From an archaeon (GTDB lineage: Archaea > Nanobdellota > Nanobdellia > Woesearchaeales > GW2011-AR9), in the NCBI GenBank assembly GCA_023266155.1, contig JAHFRS010000069.1, positions 1-6,322 of the forward strand: a stretch of DNA of 6,322 bases, written 5' to 3'. How positions within the stretch are numbered: position 1 is the first letter of the stretch; each line of letters starts with the position of its first letter. The notes under the pieces were generated by a model. The model was not told the origin of the DNA, did no database searches, and saw only the letters and a program-made list of their open reading frames with translations. Below are positions 1 through 5,336 of the stretch, in pieces. Position numbers and translations under genes: made by a program.

Positions 1-2
1 GC

Positions 3-755
3 ATGAACACGGAAGCACTGCGAAAGATTGGATTAACTGAAAACGAAGTCAGGATTTACCTCGACCTGCTTAAATCCGGAACCAGTACGGCCTATGAAAT
101 CGGCAAAAGAACCGGCATTTATCGTGTTCACGTCTATGACAAGCTTGAGCAATTGATGGATAAAGGATTAGTCACGCATGTATATCAGGGAGCCAAGAAA
201 TTCTTCCAGGCGACACCCCCTGTTAAAATCAGCCACTATTTAGAAGATAAGAGGAAAGAGTTGGAATTACAGGAGGAGGCGGTAAATTCTCTGTTGCCGG
301 AATTGGAAGCGATGGCTAATCTACCCAAAGAGGATACCTTTGTGGAAGTCTTTAAAGGCAATGAAGGCTTAAAATATTTCCTGAAAGACATCATTAAAAC
401 CGGGAAAGAAGTGTTAATAACCGGGATAGATGAGCAGAAATATCAAGAAACAATGCCTATTTTCATGAAACAGTATTTTCGTGATTTGATGAAAAATAAA
501 ATGAAGGAAAGAGTAATAACGATAAAGAGGAAAGGAGTGTTTTTGTTTGATAAGGAATTGGCCCCGACCACCCATTATCGATTTTTGGAAGAAAAGCAGT
601 TTAACCCGACCAATACGTTTATGTATGGCGATAAAGTCGTTATTGTCACCTGGGGCTCTCCCGTTACTGCCGTCATGATTAAAAACAGCCAAATTGCGGA
701 AACGTATCGAAGTCATTTTGAACATTTGTGGAAAATTGCTGCCAAGAAAATATAG
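3..755 (+). CDS. TrmB-family transcriptional regulator
   Basis: A 250-residue TrmB-type archaeal regulator. Residues 6-70 form the winged-helix DNA-binding domain: the family signature 'LTENEVRIYLDLL' is at 11-23, the helix-turn-helix runs over about 28-53 ('STAYEIGKRTG', then 'VYDKLEQLMDKGLV'), and the wing ends at 'KKFFQA' (65-70). A charged helix (75-105) follows, probably for dimerisation. From about 112 ('VEVFKGNEGLKYFLKDI') comes the C-terminal effector-like domain common in DPANN TrmB proteins; its ligand cannot be read from sequence. Family members mostly control sugar or energy metabolism genes, but no transport or sugar genes are present here, so the target is unknown. The ATG lies two bases from the window edge, so promoter and leader are not visible. 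It converges on the broken nucleotidyltransferase gene. Confidence 0.9.
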   Translation: MNTEALRKIGLTENEVRIYLDLLKSGTSTAYEIGKRTGIYRVHVYDKLEQLMDKGLVTHVYQGAKKFFQATPPVKISHYLEDKRKELELQEEAVNSLLPELEAMANLPKEDTFVEVFKGNEGLKYFLKDIIKTGKEVLITGIDEQKYQETMPIFMKQYFRDLMKNKMKERVITIKRKGVFLFDKELAPTTHYRFLEEKQFNPTNTFMYGDKVVIVTWGSPVTAVMIKNSQIAETYRSHFEHLWKIAAKKI

Positions 756-863
756 GAAAAGTGGGGAAAGGGTAAGGTTTAACGGCCTACGAGCTTGCTG
801 TGGCGTAAACTTACTAATCACTTTTCAAGTATATCCGCCACTTTATTAATAAAATTCCTGGCA

Positions 864-1211
864 TCATCCAACGTCATTTCTGCTAACTGTTTCTTCCAGA
901 ACCAGCCTATAAAATAATTCTGCCCCCTCTATCAAAATATGATCTGCGATTACTTCTTCTGCCAAATCATTTTTTTTCTTAAATTCATCCACTTTCATAA
1001 AATAGGGACTGATTTTCAAGCCCGTTCTTCCATTGATTATATCAACAATATCCTCAACTTTCTTTATATCACTTTCTGCAAAATTCTCTTTGATGAGTAG
1101 AAGATCAATATCGGAAGCTTTGGCAGCATAGCCTTTTACAACGGAACCAAAAATAAGCACAATCAAATAATCAGTATATTTTTCTTTCAGCATTTCTAAG
1201 GCTCTGTTCAA
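864..1211 (-). CDS. Nucleotidyltransferase-domain fragment
   Basis: The 115-residue frame carrying the nucleotidyltransferase half of the broken gene. The motif G22-S23...G27...S33-D34-I35-D36 followed by 'LLLI' (coding bases about 1148-1104) is the GS-x(n)-DxD signature of polymerase-beta-like minimal nucleotidyltransferases. D34 and D36 would bind metal. A third acidic residue in the usual downstream strand is not obvious; that place reads 'LKISPYFMKVDEF'. Related MNT proteins pair with HEPN proteins as toxin-antitoxin modules and some modify their partner. No HEPN gene lies next to this one. The apparent ATG at 1211 falls inside the helix linking the two domains, so it is probably not the original start. 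The last residues after 'FYRLV' look out of frame. Confidence 0.6.
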   Translation of the reverse strand: MNRALEMLKEKYTDYLIVLIFGSVVKGYAAKASDIDLLLIKENFAESDIKKVEDIVDIINGRTGLKISPYFMKVDEFKKKNDLAEEVIADHILIEGAELFYRLVLEETVSRNDVG

Positions 1212-1407
1212 GGTCTTGTTTTTGGCCAGAAAAAAGTGTGGTCTGATGATATTCGGCTATGCCCAAGGCTGTATACACTGATGGCCTTTTTTGGAGTGAA
1301 TAATATTTAACGTTGGCTTCCGGTGTAACATCGAGAATTCCCTGCTGTACCAATTTCCTCAAGATTCGTAACGTTCTCGGCCTGGTGAGTTTGGTGACTT
1401 TCGTCAA
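1171..1407 (-). CDS. wHTH fragment upstream of the nucleotidyltransferase
   Basis: The frame carrying the DNA-binding half of the broken fusion. 'TKVTKLTRPRTLRILRKLVQQGIL' reads as a helix-turn-helix and 'VKYYSL' as the wing of an archaeal winged helix. The start given is the first TTG, but coding-like sequence ('VLNVFLDLQKHYFAE') extends upstream to the stop at 1474-1476, so this start truncates the first helix. From about 1230 downward the residues ('SGQKQDLEQSLRNAERKIY') are the out-of-frame translation of the nucleotidyltransferase start, overlapping the 864-1211 frame by 41 bases. Confidence 0.5.
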   Translation of the reverse strand: MTKVTKLTRPRTLRILRKLVQQGILDVTPEANVKYYSLQKRPSVYTALGIAEYHQTTLFSGQKQDLEQSLRNAERKIY

Positions 1408-1517
1408 TTCCGCAAAATAGTGTTTCTGGAGATCAAGAAATACATTTAATACTCGTACTTCCGGCAGGCTTGCTCAATTATTTATGCGAGTGAGTATACA
1501 TACGTCATTCAATAGTA

Positions 1518-2084
1518 TTATCTCGCTCGAATCGTTCCTTCCACCAAATTAATCAATGTTGACGGCCGGGCTTTCTTTTCACCGTCATAAATAAGGAATT
1601 CTACCCCTTTTATGATTTCTGGGTCAAGATCTTCAAGGCAAGTCATGAAAGGTTTCCCCGTTTGGTTCGCTGACGTGGTCACCAGAGGACAATTTAAATC
1701 TCTCACTAACTTTCCCAGCCAATGATGTGGCAGGCGAATACCGATAGTTCCTGTTCTCAACGTTACGGCAGCGGCAATATTCTCCGTCTTTTTTAATTTG
1801 AGAATTAAAGTATACGGGCCCGGTAATTTCTGCAGCCATTTTTCTGCTTCTGGAGAAAGATGACAATGCTCACGAATCCACTCTTTGGAAGAAACCCAGA
1901 TTGATACCGGTTGATGAAATTGTTTTTTCAATTTACGAATCCGAGTCACTGCACTTTCATTACGTGCATCACATCCTAATCCGTAAATAGTATCAGAAGG
2001 ATGAATAAAAATCGCTCCGTTACGTATTTTGGTGAGAATTTCGTCGTAGCGGCGGCGCAATTCATTCTTAGTCAGCACTTCCAT
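1518..2084 (-). CDS. YrdC-domain L-threonylcarbamoyladenylate synthase (TsaC/Sua5 type)
   Basis: A YrdC-domain protein of 188 residues, close to bacterial TsaC length and lacking the extra Sua5 C-terminal domain. The family makes threonylcarbamoyl-AMP from threonine, bicarbonate and ATP, the first step of t6A formation on ANN-decoding tRNAs in the cytoplasm; KEOPS completes the reaction in archaea. Visible motifs are 'HPSDTIYGLGCDA' (28-40), 'LPGPYTLIL' (87-95), 'RTGTIGIRLP' (110-119), 'TTSANQTGKP' (136-145) and 'PSTL' (174-177). The usual K-x-R motif before the 'P(V/L)SI' strand is not exact and reads 'KLKKQFHQPVSI', so YciO-like relatives are not excluded. I chose the ATG at 2084 over the TTG one codon upstream because a TATA box sits about 28 nt before it, implying a leaderless message. 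Confidence 0.88.
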   Translation of the reverse strand: MEVLTKNELRRRYDEILTKIRNGAIFIHPSDTIYGLGCDARNESAVTRIRKLKKQFHQPVSIWVSSKEWIREHCHLSPEAEKWLQKLPGPYTLILKLKKTENIAAAVTLRTGTIGIRLPHHWLGKLVRDLNCPLVTTSANQTGKPFMTCLEDLDPEIIKGVEFLIYDGEKKARPSTLINLVEGTIRAR

Positions 2085-2098
2085 CAAAACCCCGAGGA

Positions 2099-2130
2099 CG
2101 AGGGGACGTATATATAGATTACGCCCCTCG
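2099..2130. repeat. Inverted repeat enclosing the YrdC TATA box
   Basis: CGAGGGG(A)CGTA at 2099-2110 pairs with TACGCCCCTCG at 2120-2130: eleven matched bases interrupted by one extra A, with a 9-base centre. The TATA box overlaps the left arm and centre. The geometry suits an operator that would block TBP, or a GC hairpin. Overlapping alternatives exist: CCCC at 2089-2092 can pair with GGGG at 2102-2105, and CCCC at 2124-2127 with the G run near 2132-2136. Confidence 0.55.
2109..2116 (-). promoter_or_regulatory. TATA box of the YrdC gene
   Basis: TATATATA centred about 28 nt upstream of the ATG at 2084. At the usual archaeal TATA-to-start distance of about 26-27 bp, transcription would begin at or within a base or two of the ATG, giving a leaderless message. 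Confidence 0.7.
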
Positions 2131-2163
2131 CGGGGGAAGGTGGTGTTTCGGTGTGTAGACTGG

Positions 2164-2256
2164 TCAGTATTCGTCTATTAACGTCTGTTTGCTTACATAG
2201 GAATAGCCGTCTTCATAGGTATTCAATAATCCGATAATTCGTTCTTTCATGCTCAT
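2164..2256 (-). CDS. Small ORF, 30 residues, second of a tiny pair
   Basis: ATG at 2256 overlaps the TGA of the upstream 42-codon frame as ATGA, the classic translational-coupling arrangement. GGGGTGGAT at 2260-2268 on the coding strand closely resembles the archaeal Shine-Dalgarno sequence GGAGGTGAT and is well placed. The product begins MSMKERIIGLLNTYEDG and ends TLIDEY: an acidic helix, then a tyrosine-containing tail. No signal peptide, metal-binding cysteines or membrane segment is seen. I do not recognise it. A second ATG two codons in is an alternative start. It could be a real microprotein, a truncated remnant of a longer protein, or a leader peptide. It ends 80 bases before the YrdC ATG, which has its own TATA box. 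Confidence 0.45.
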   Translation of the reverse strand: MSMKERIIGLLNTYEDGYSYVSKQTLIDEY

Positions 2257-2381
2257 GGTATCCACCCCCCACTCAATTGAAAATCAAAGGTGTCTTCTTT
2301 AGAAATCACCGTTTCGGCCGTTAATTTCAGTACCTGTTGCTGGAATAGGCGCTGGATGGTTTTAGGCTGCATATCAATCAT
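2253..2381 (-). CDS. Small ORF, 42 residues, first of a tiny pair
   Basis: The frame starts at ATG 2381 and ends at TGA 2253-2255. Translation is supported by AGAGGTGA at 2387-2394, five bases before the ATG. A TATATAAA box at 2420-2427 would place the transcription start about 16 nt upstream of the ATG, so promoter, leader and ribosome site all fit. The product begins MIDMQPKTIQRLFQQQVL, a likely amphipathic helix, and continues through 'ETVISKEDTFDFQL' to 'SGGWIP'. I recognise no family. The stop overlaps the next start (ATGA), so both frames are probably made from one message. Both are very short, and chance frames of this length are common; the case rests on the initiation signals. Confidence 0.5.
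   Translation of the reverse strand: MIDMQPKTIQRLFQQQVLKLTAETVISKEDTFDFQLSGGWIP
2260..2268 (-). promoter_or_regulatory. Ribosome binding site of the 30-residue ORF
   Basis: GGGGTGGAT just upstream of the ATG at 2256, with the GGTG core 6 nt from the start codon. It lies inside the 3' end of the 42-codon frame and encodes part of its 'SGGW' tail. Confidence 0.5.
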
Positions 2382-2386
2382 GGTGG

Positions 2387-2394
2387 TCACCTCT
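2387..2394 (-). promoter_or_regulatory. Ribosome binding site of the 42-residue ORF
   Basis: AGAGGTGA on the coding strand, an almost complete match to archaeal GGAGGTGA, spaced 5 nt from the ATG at 2381. It is the strongest Shine-Dalgarno sequence I see in this window and the main reason to believe the small frame is translated. Confidence 0.6.
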
Positions 2395-2419
2395 TTTGAA
2401 ATTGTAATGGTCAAGGTGC

Positions 2420-2427
2420 TTTATATA
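2420..2427 (-). promoter_or_regulatory. TATA box of the small-ORF operon
   Basis: TATATAAA on the minus strand, a consensus-quality archaeal TATA box. The predicted start near 2397 gives a short leader holding the AGAGGTGA site. It is one of two divergent promoters flanking the repeat-bearing spacer at 2428-2584. Confidence 0.65.
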
Positions 2428-2440
2428 GTCTATCCGGGGT

Positions 2441-2536
2441 TGTCCAGTGCGGGAGTGGCTTGGGAAAAAGAGGTCGTTGCGGCTCTATTACTCATTATTT
2501 TGTTGAATTGAGCCACTCCCGAAATAGTGTCCAGTG
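2441..2536. repeat. 11-bp inverted repeat flanked by a 9-bp direct repeat
   Basis: CGGGAGTGGCT (2450-2460) and AGCCACTCCCG (2511-2521) are perfect inverted copies 50 bases apart. TGTCCAGTG occurs at 2441-2449, directly abutting the left arm, and again at 2528-2536, six bases beyond the right arm. The arrangement resembles a very small MITE-like element with terminal inverted repeats and a target duplication, but the six-base offset is unexpected and no transposase is present. A paired operator between divergent promoters is the alternative. Confidence 0.5.
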
Positions 2537-2584
2537 GGTAGAAATGGACAAGACGTGAAGCCAATCGATCGCAAGAGCAAAAAG

Positions 2585-2592
2585 CTTAAATA
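2585..2592 (+). promoter_or_regulatory. TATA box of the 120-residue protein
   Basis: CTTAAATA, preceded by an A-rich GCAAAAAG that could serve as a BRE, is centred about 26 nt upstream of the ATG at 2615. This implies a leaderless transcript; there is no Shine-Dalgarno sequence before the ATG. Confidence 0.6.
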
Positions 2593-2614
2593 GAATAAAA
2601 TTTTTATACAAAAT

Positions 2615-2977
2615 ATGGCTTCTTTCACTACAAAACAACTTGACCTTGCCGTACAGACAATCAAAAATCGAGTCAGCCATCAGATTCCAAACTTGCCGCC
2701 GCCGTTAGGTGAACGGGAAGAGCGTCGCCGGCAGGACAAAGTTAACCGCTTGCATCTGGATGCTGATTTATTTGTCCAGCAGAAAAAATGGGATCAGGCG
2801 CGGCAGGCATATCAGGACGCCTTTTACATAAACCAGTCAGAGCAGACGAAGCAGGACTGTGCCCAACGATTGTATCAATTACTGCAGGCTATGGCTGAGC
2901 GAGCGTCGGAACGATCTGATTTAAAAGTGGCGGAAAATATTAAGAAGACAGTTGTCCAGCTGATGAACAATACGTAA
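2615..2977 (+). CDS. Small helical protein with a TPR-like segment
   Basis: A 120-residue protein I cannot assign to a named family. Residues 1-24 are a predicted helix, 25-32 a proline-rich break ('PNLPPPLG'), and 33-45 a strongly basic and acidic stretch rich in Arg and Glu. Residues 46-73 have the spacing of a tetratricopeptide repeat: a helix with 'ADLFVQQKKW', then 'DQARQAYQDAFYIN', with A62, Y66 and A69 in the positions usual for the second TPR helix. The rest is helical and glutamine-rich. No signal peptide or membrane segment is visible, so it is probably a cytoplasmic adaptor or interaction protein; that is inference. A TATA box 26 nt before the ATG supports this start. Its stop is one base from the stop of the convergent minus-strand gene. 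Confidence 0.7.
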   Translation: MASFTTKQLDLAVQTIKNRVSHQIPNLPPPLGEREERRRQDKVNRLHLDADLFVQQKKWDQARQAYQDAFYINQSEQTKQDCAQRLYQLLQAMAERASERSDLKVAENIKKTVVQLMNNT

Positions 2978-2978
2978 G

Positions 2979-3266
2979 TTAGTTCAAGGGGCATTTCTGA
3001 TTCAAATATCCTTCTGGATCTTGTTCGTAGGCGAGAAGGTCAAATTGAAATTCTTGAAGATATCCGATGCGAAATTGTTCTCGTTCCACTTCAGGGATAA
3101 TGCCGGTACGATAATTTCTTCCTCGATACATCCCTAAGGCAATCTCGGCCGCTTGTTTGATGATCTGCCTGCGGGGAATGGTCGCAAAATGTTCTTCCAC
3201 TTTTCGCAGCAGGTCTTCTGGACCTGTTCTATGAGTGAGCAGTTCTAATCTTTTTTCGGAAACCAT
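2979..3266 (-). CDS. Hypothetical small protein, possibly coupled to the TIKI-like gene
   Basis: An unrecognised basic, helical protein of 95 residues from the ATG at 3266 (MVSEKRLELLTHR...), ending 'NQKCPLN'. A TTG at 3305 would give 108 residues and overlap the upstream gene by 16 bases; I prefer the ATG, although neither has a clear ribosome site. Visible features are a charged helix (about 12-35), an alanine-containing helix around 'IIKQAAEIALGMYRGRNYRTG', and an acidic, aromatic C-terminal part ('LQEFQFDLLAYEQDPEGYL'). There is no TATA box upstream and the preceding gene on the same strand stops at 3290, so it is probably read on the same transcript. No signal peptide is evident. Its function is unknown. 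Confidence 0.6.
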   Translation of the reverse strand: MVSEKRLELLTHRTGPEDLLRKVEEHFATIPRRQIIKQAAEIALGMYRGRNYRTGIIPEVEREQFRIGYLQEFQFDLLAYEQDPEGYLNQKCPLN

Positions 3267-3289
3267 TTTTGATTTGAATGGGAAAGGTG

Positions 3290-4045
3290 TTAGATAGGTC
3301 TGCAATGCTTGCTGAGGTAAAATGAAAGGTCATAGAAAAATGATACTCTGGACTTTTCTGGCTGTAAATAGACAGTAGTGACCAATCCGGGAAATTGTTG
3401 TTCGAGGTAATAACCAATGGTTTTTACTTCTTCGGGCTCAAGAAAACTTACTTCTACCGGTGTTTTGTGAAGATGTTTGGCTCCGGCATAAATCACTACT
3501 TTTGCATCTGGTTCTGATGCAAAAATATTTTTCTGTAAGTTATCCCATGCTACTATTTCACGCTCACCATAAGTTCCAACCCAATTTTTTTCCACGTCGT
3601 AACAGATTAGGCGCATGCCTAGCTCTCTCGCTCTGGTTATGGGCGGCCCAAATTCAGTCCAATGTGCAGCGAAAACCTTCTTGGCCTCCTCTTCAAAATG
3701 TTGGGTGTAAGAATTAAGTGATGATGGGCATTCAACGGCAAAGTATCTAAAACCCTGTGCGTGAAATTGGGGGAGCAGAGATGCAACGAATTCACCATCC
3801 CTTCTGTCACCCACATCTTCTCCATGGTCTATGCCAAACATGACTACTTTGGATGTTTTTGCCAACTGCAGGAGCTCTTTCATACTTTTTTGGTCCCATT
3901 CTTCATCCTCGGTGCAACGATCATCAAGACTTTTTGATCTGTTTTGTGCTTCTGATGTAGGTTCAGTATTTTTTGATTTTTGTGGTGCAGACCTGCTACA
4001 GTTAAGCACGCTTCCGATCAGAATTCCAAGTCTGGCGAATTTCAT
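3290..4045 (-). CDS. TIKI/ChaN/EreA-fold protein with lipoprotein-like signal
   Basis: 251 residues. Residues 1-16 (MKFARLGILIGSVLNC) look like a short signal ending at Cys16, which could be lipidated, though Asn at -1 is unusual for a lipobox. Residues 17-50 are a polar, Ser/Glu-rich linker, consistent with surface display. The domain from about 55 has the conserved points of the erythromycin esterase/ChaN/TIKI-TraB superfamily: a buried strand leading to G71-x-x-H74, E105 in 'YFAVEC', 'GEREIVAWDNL' (160-170), and a second G-A-x-H at 188-191. Characterised relatives include Tiki metalloproteases and TraB/PrgY pheromone-inactivating proteins, so an extracellular hydrolase is plausible. The assignment rests on motif order, not overall similarity. 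A TATA box 27 nt before the ATG supports this start. Confidence 0.7.
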   Translation of the reverse strand: MKFARLGILIGSVLNCSRSAPQKSKNTEPTSEAQNRSKSLDDRCTEDEEWDQKSMKELLQLAKTSKVVMFGIDHGEDVGDRRDGEFVASLLPQFHAQGFRYFAVECPSSLNSYTQHFEEEAKKVFAAHWTEFGPPITRARELGMRLICYDVEKNWVGTYGEREIVAWDNLQKNIFASEPDAKVVIYAGAKHLHKTPVEVSFLEPEEVKTIGYYLEQQFPGLVTTVYLQPEKSRVSFFYDLSFYLSKHCRPI

Positions 4046-4067
4046 CTTTGGTTGAGACGATTATTCC

Positions 4068-4076
4068 TTTATTAAA
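4068..4076 (-). promoter_or_regulatory. TATA box of the TIKI-like gene
   Basis: TTTAATAAA on the minus strand, centred 27 nt upstream of the ATG at 4045 and preceded by CTAAAG as a possible BRE. It implies a leaderless start and makes this gene, and probably 2979-3266, independent of the aminopeptidase gene upstream. Confidence 0.55.
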
Positions 4077-4090
4077 CTTTAGGGATTATT

Positions 4091-5137
4091 TTACAATTCC
4101 ATCTTTTTCCCATCAATGTAAAAAGTAGGGCTTTTAAAGACCATATCCCCATGAAAAATCGTTTTAATTTCACCGCCAAACCAATAATTACTGCCGAAGG
4201 CGATATGCGCCGTGCCTAACGCTTTCTCATCAAGAATGGTGGAGCCAATCAACACCGCGGCTGGGTTAATGCCGATACCCAGTTCTGAAACCAGCCTGAT
4301 CCGTTCCGGATGTTTTGCCCGATCTTCAAATTTCTGAAAAGTCTGTTCCATTATTTCAGCGTGAGTTCCTTCCATTCTCACCACTTTTCCCTGTTCTATT
4401 ACTATCAACAGTGGCTCTTGCACCAGCACAGCGCCCCTTTCCGTCTTAATACTTCCGTCAATGACCACCTGGCCATTAACACCGGTCATGCCTTTAGGTG
4501 GAATGTACACTTCTCCTGCAGGCATATTTCCACCACTTCCTGGCTCATGATACTCCCCTACATTGGCGACGGCATCCATGCCAGCGACATTAAACGCAAG
4601 ATCTGTTCCTGCTTCTGTCCTGACCCTGATTTCCTGAGCTTTATCCCATAATTTTTTGATGGCCATCCCTTTTTTTTTCATCCGTCGGTAATTGACATTC
4701 ATCGCTTCCAGAAACAAGTCAAAGTGAACCGATTCCACATCCCCTAGTCCCGTTGCGGAAAGGAAACGATGTCCCTGCTCTTTACAAAAGCTGCGGAAAC
4801 TTTTAATTTCGCCGATCCGGCCAATCTTATTGGACGTCGCGACAATGATCAGACTGCCAGGATTCAGAGTAGAGAGCGCCCGGGTGATATGGTCTTCCAT
4901 CTGCATAAATCCTTTCTTGACATCCTGCACCAACACTTGCGTGCTGAGTCCTTTTTGCTGACAGATGTGCTGATAGCCATGGGCCATCATCGGTGCCAAT
5001 AGGTTATTTTTATTTCCATAGTCGCAAATGATCAGGATATTTTCACCATTTAACTTCAACGAATTTTTAAGTACTTTATAGAACTGTGAACTCTGCTTTT
5101 CAACCAGTTTTCTGGTTTCATCGGGTAAGGGAATCAT
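4091..5137 (-). CDS. M29-like metallo-aminopeptidase (aminopeptidase T/AmpS type)
   Basis: A 348-residue protein of the thermophilic-aminopeptidase (M29) group, in the short archaeal form. These enzymes remove N-terminal residues from peptides using a two-metal site, here presumably in the cytoplasm for peptide recycling. The N-terminal half (about 1-165) is an alpha/beta domain with 'ILIICDYGN' and 'GSLIIVATSNKIG'. The C-terminal half holds the catalytic signatures: 'GNMPAGEVYIPP' with E209, 'SELGIGINP' with E285, 'GTAHIAFGSN' with H311, and 'HGDMV' with H329 and D331. Together these match the expected Glu, Glu, His, His, Asp metal ligands, so it should be active. The start at 5137 is supported by a TATA-like TTTTAATA 29-30 nt upstream. 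No signal peptide is seen. Confidence 0.88.
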   Translation of the reverse strand: MIPLPDETRKLVEKQSSQFYKVLKNSLKLNGENILIICDYGNKNNLLAPMMAHGYQHICQQKGLSTQVLVQDVKKGFMQMEDHITRALSTLNPGSLIIVATSNKIGRIGEIKSFRSFCKEQGHRFLSATGLGDVESVHFDLFLEAMNVNYRRMKKKGMAIKKLWDKAQEIRVRTEAGTDLAFNVAGMDAVANVGEYHEPGSGGNMPAGEVYIPPKGMTGVNGQVVIDGSIKTERGAVLVQEPLLIVIEQGKVVRMEGTHAEIMEQTFQKFEDRAKHPERIRLVSELGIGINPAAVLIGSTILDEKALGTAHIAFGSNYWFGGEIKTIFHGDMVFKSPTFYIDGKKMEL

Positions 5138-5162
5138 TTGACTCTGAGTGGGGGAAAGTAGG

Positions 5163-5170
5163 TATTAAAA
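5163..5170 (-). promoter_or_regulatory. TATA-like box of the aminopeptidase gene
   Basis: TTTTAATA on the minus strand centred 29-30 nt upstream of the ATG at 5137, leaving a leader of at most a few bases. It is weaker than the other boxes here. Confidence 0.45.
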
Positions 5171-5234
5171 TGTTGCGGGGAAATAGCTGGTGGGATATGA
5201 TGGTTGGGGAAGATTGGAGAGGTCATTCTCCCGG

Positions 5235-5288
5235 TCACATCATTGCCACAAAGAACCTTTGCATCTCGTTATCCTGCGACCACCACCA
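5235..5288 (-). pseudogene. Relic of an NSUN methyltransferase C-terminus
   Basis: Read on the minus strand this short open stretch gives 'WSQDNEMQRFFVAMM' and a TGA stop. It lines up with the end of the methyltransferase at the right edge, 'WPQDNDTEGFFVAKIRKN'. By eye 29 of 39 bases match in frame from the shared Trp to the shared Ala, and several mismatches are silent (AAC/AAT, TTC/TTT, TTT/TTC, GCA/GCT). That pattern suggests the end of a diverged homologous gene, not a recent copy. Upstream the frame is lost within a few codons in a triple-Trp run. It lies just before the toxin-antitoxin promoter. Confidence 0.5.
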
Positions 5289-5305
5289 ACATTTTCCAAG
5301 ATAAA

Positions 5306-5313
5306 TTTATAAA
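5306..5313 (+). promoter_or_regulatory. TATA box of the toxin-antitoxin operon
   Basis: TTTATAAA centred 27-28 nt upstream of the ATG at 5337, implying a leaderless antitoxin message. Confidence 0.65.
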
Positions 5314-5336
5314 GTAGGCCTGGCTCTGAACTACCT

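Larger units (their letters stand above)
818..1477 (-). pseudogene. wHTH-nucleotidyltransferase (MNT-type), apparently frameshifted
   Basis: Joined across frames, this stretch reads as one archaeal protein with an N-terminal winged helix and a C-terminal minimal nucleotidyltransferase, a known fusion. Central break: the wHTH frame runs to '...EYHQTTLF', and removing one base from the A6 run at 1230-1235 (T6 on the coding strand) continues it as 'LAKNKTLNRALEMLKEKY' into the nucleotidyltransferase. N-terminal break: homology-like sequence 'PEVRVLNVFLDLQKHYFAEL' precedes the first usable start and follows an in-frame TGA at 1474-1476; a one-base shift would join it to a TTG at 1477. C-terminal break: dropping one G near 'FYRL' opens 'FWKKQLAEMTLDDARNF...ILEK', ending at 818. 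The central break is convincing and the other two are weaker. All three need loss of one base. Sequencing error, or rescue by slippage on the T6 run, remains possible. Confidence 0.65.

Noticed and set aside
414..821. A 135-residue minus-strand open frame opposite the TrmB gene.
   Set aside because: It is a shadow of a clearly coding frame, with low-complexity composition and no promoter or ribosome site.
818..877. A separate 19-codon gene (MTLDDARNF...) as a HEPN partner remnant after the nucleotidyltransferase.
   Set aside because: A one-base shift makes it the natural C-terminal end of the nucleotidyltransferase itself, and it is too short to show any HEPN motif.
1225..1240. Programmed -1 ribosomal frameshift at the T6 run in the wHTH-nucleotidyltransferase gene.
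   Set aside because: Joining the domains needs one base skipped (+1 direction), the opposite of a -1 slippery site, and two other candidate shifts in the gene favour decay.
2290..2511. A 73-residue plus-strand frame with a hydrophobic tail, as a possible small membrane protein or toxin.
   Set aside because: It lies opposite the better supported small-ORF operon, has no TATA box or ribosome site, and its tail is read through the inverted-repeat spacer.
5167..5295. AAAATGTTG (5167-5175) and CAACATTTT (5287-5295) as a 9-bp inverted repeat pair around the methyltransferase relic.
   Set aside because: The arms are short, AT-rich and 111 bases apart, with no extension or flanking duplication; chance is sufficient.
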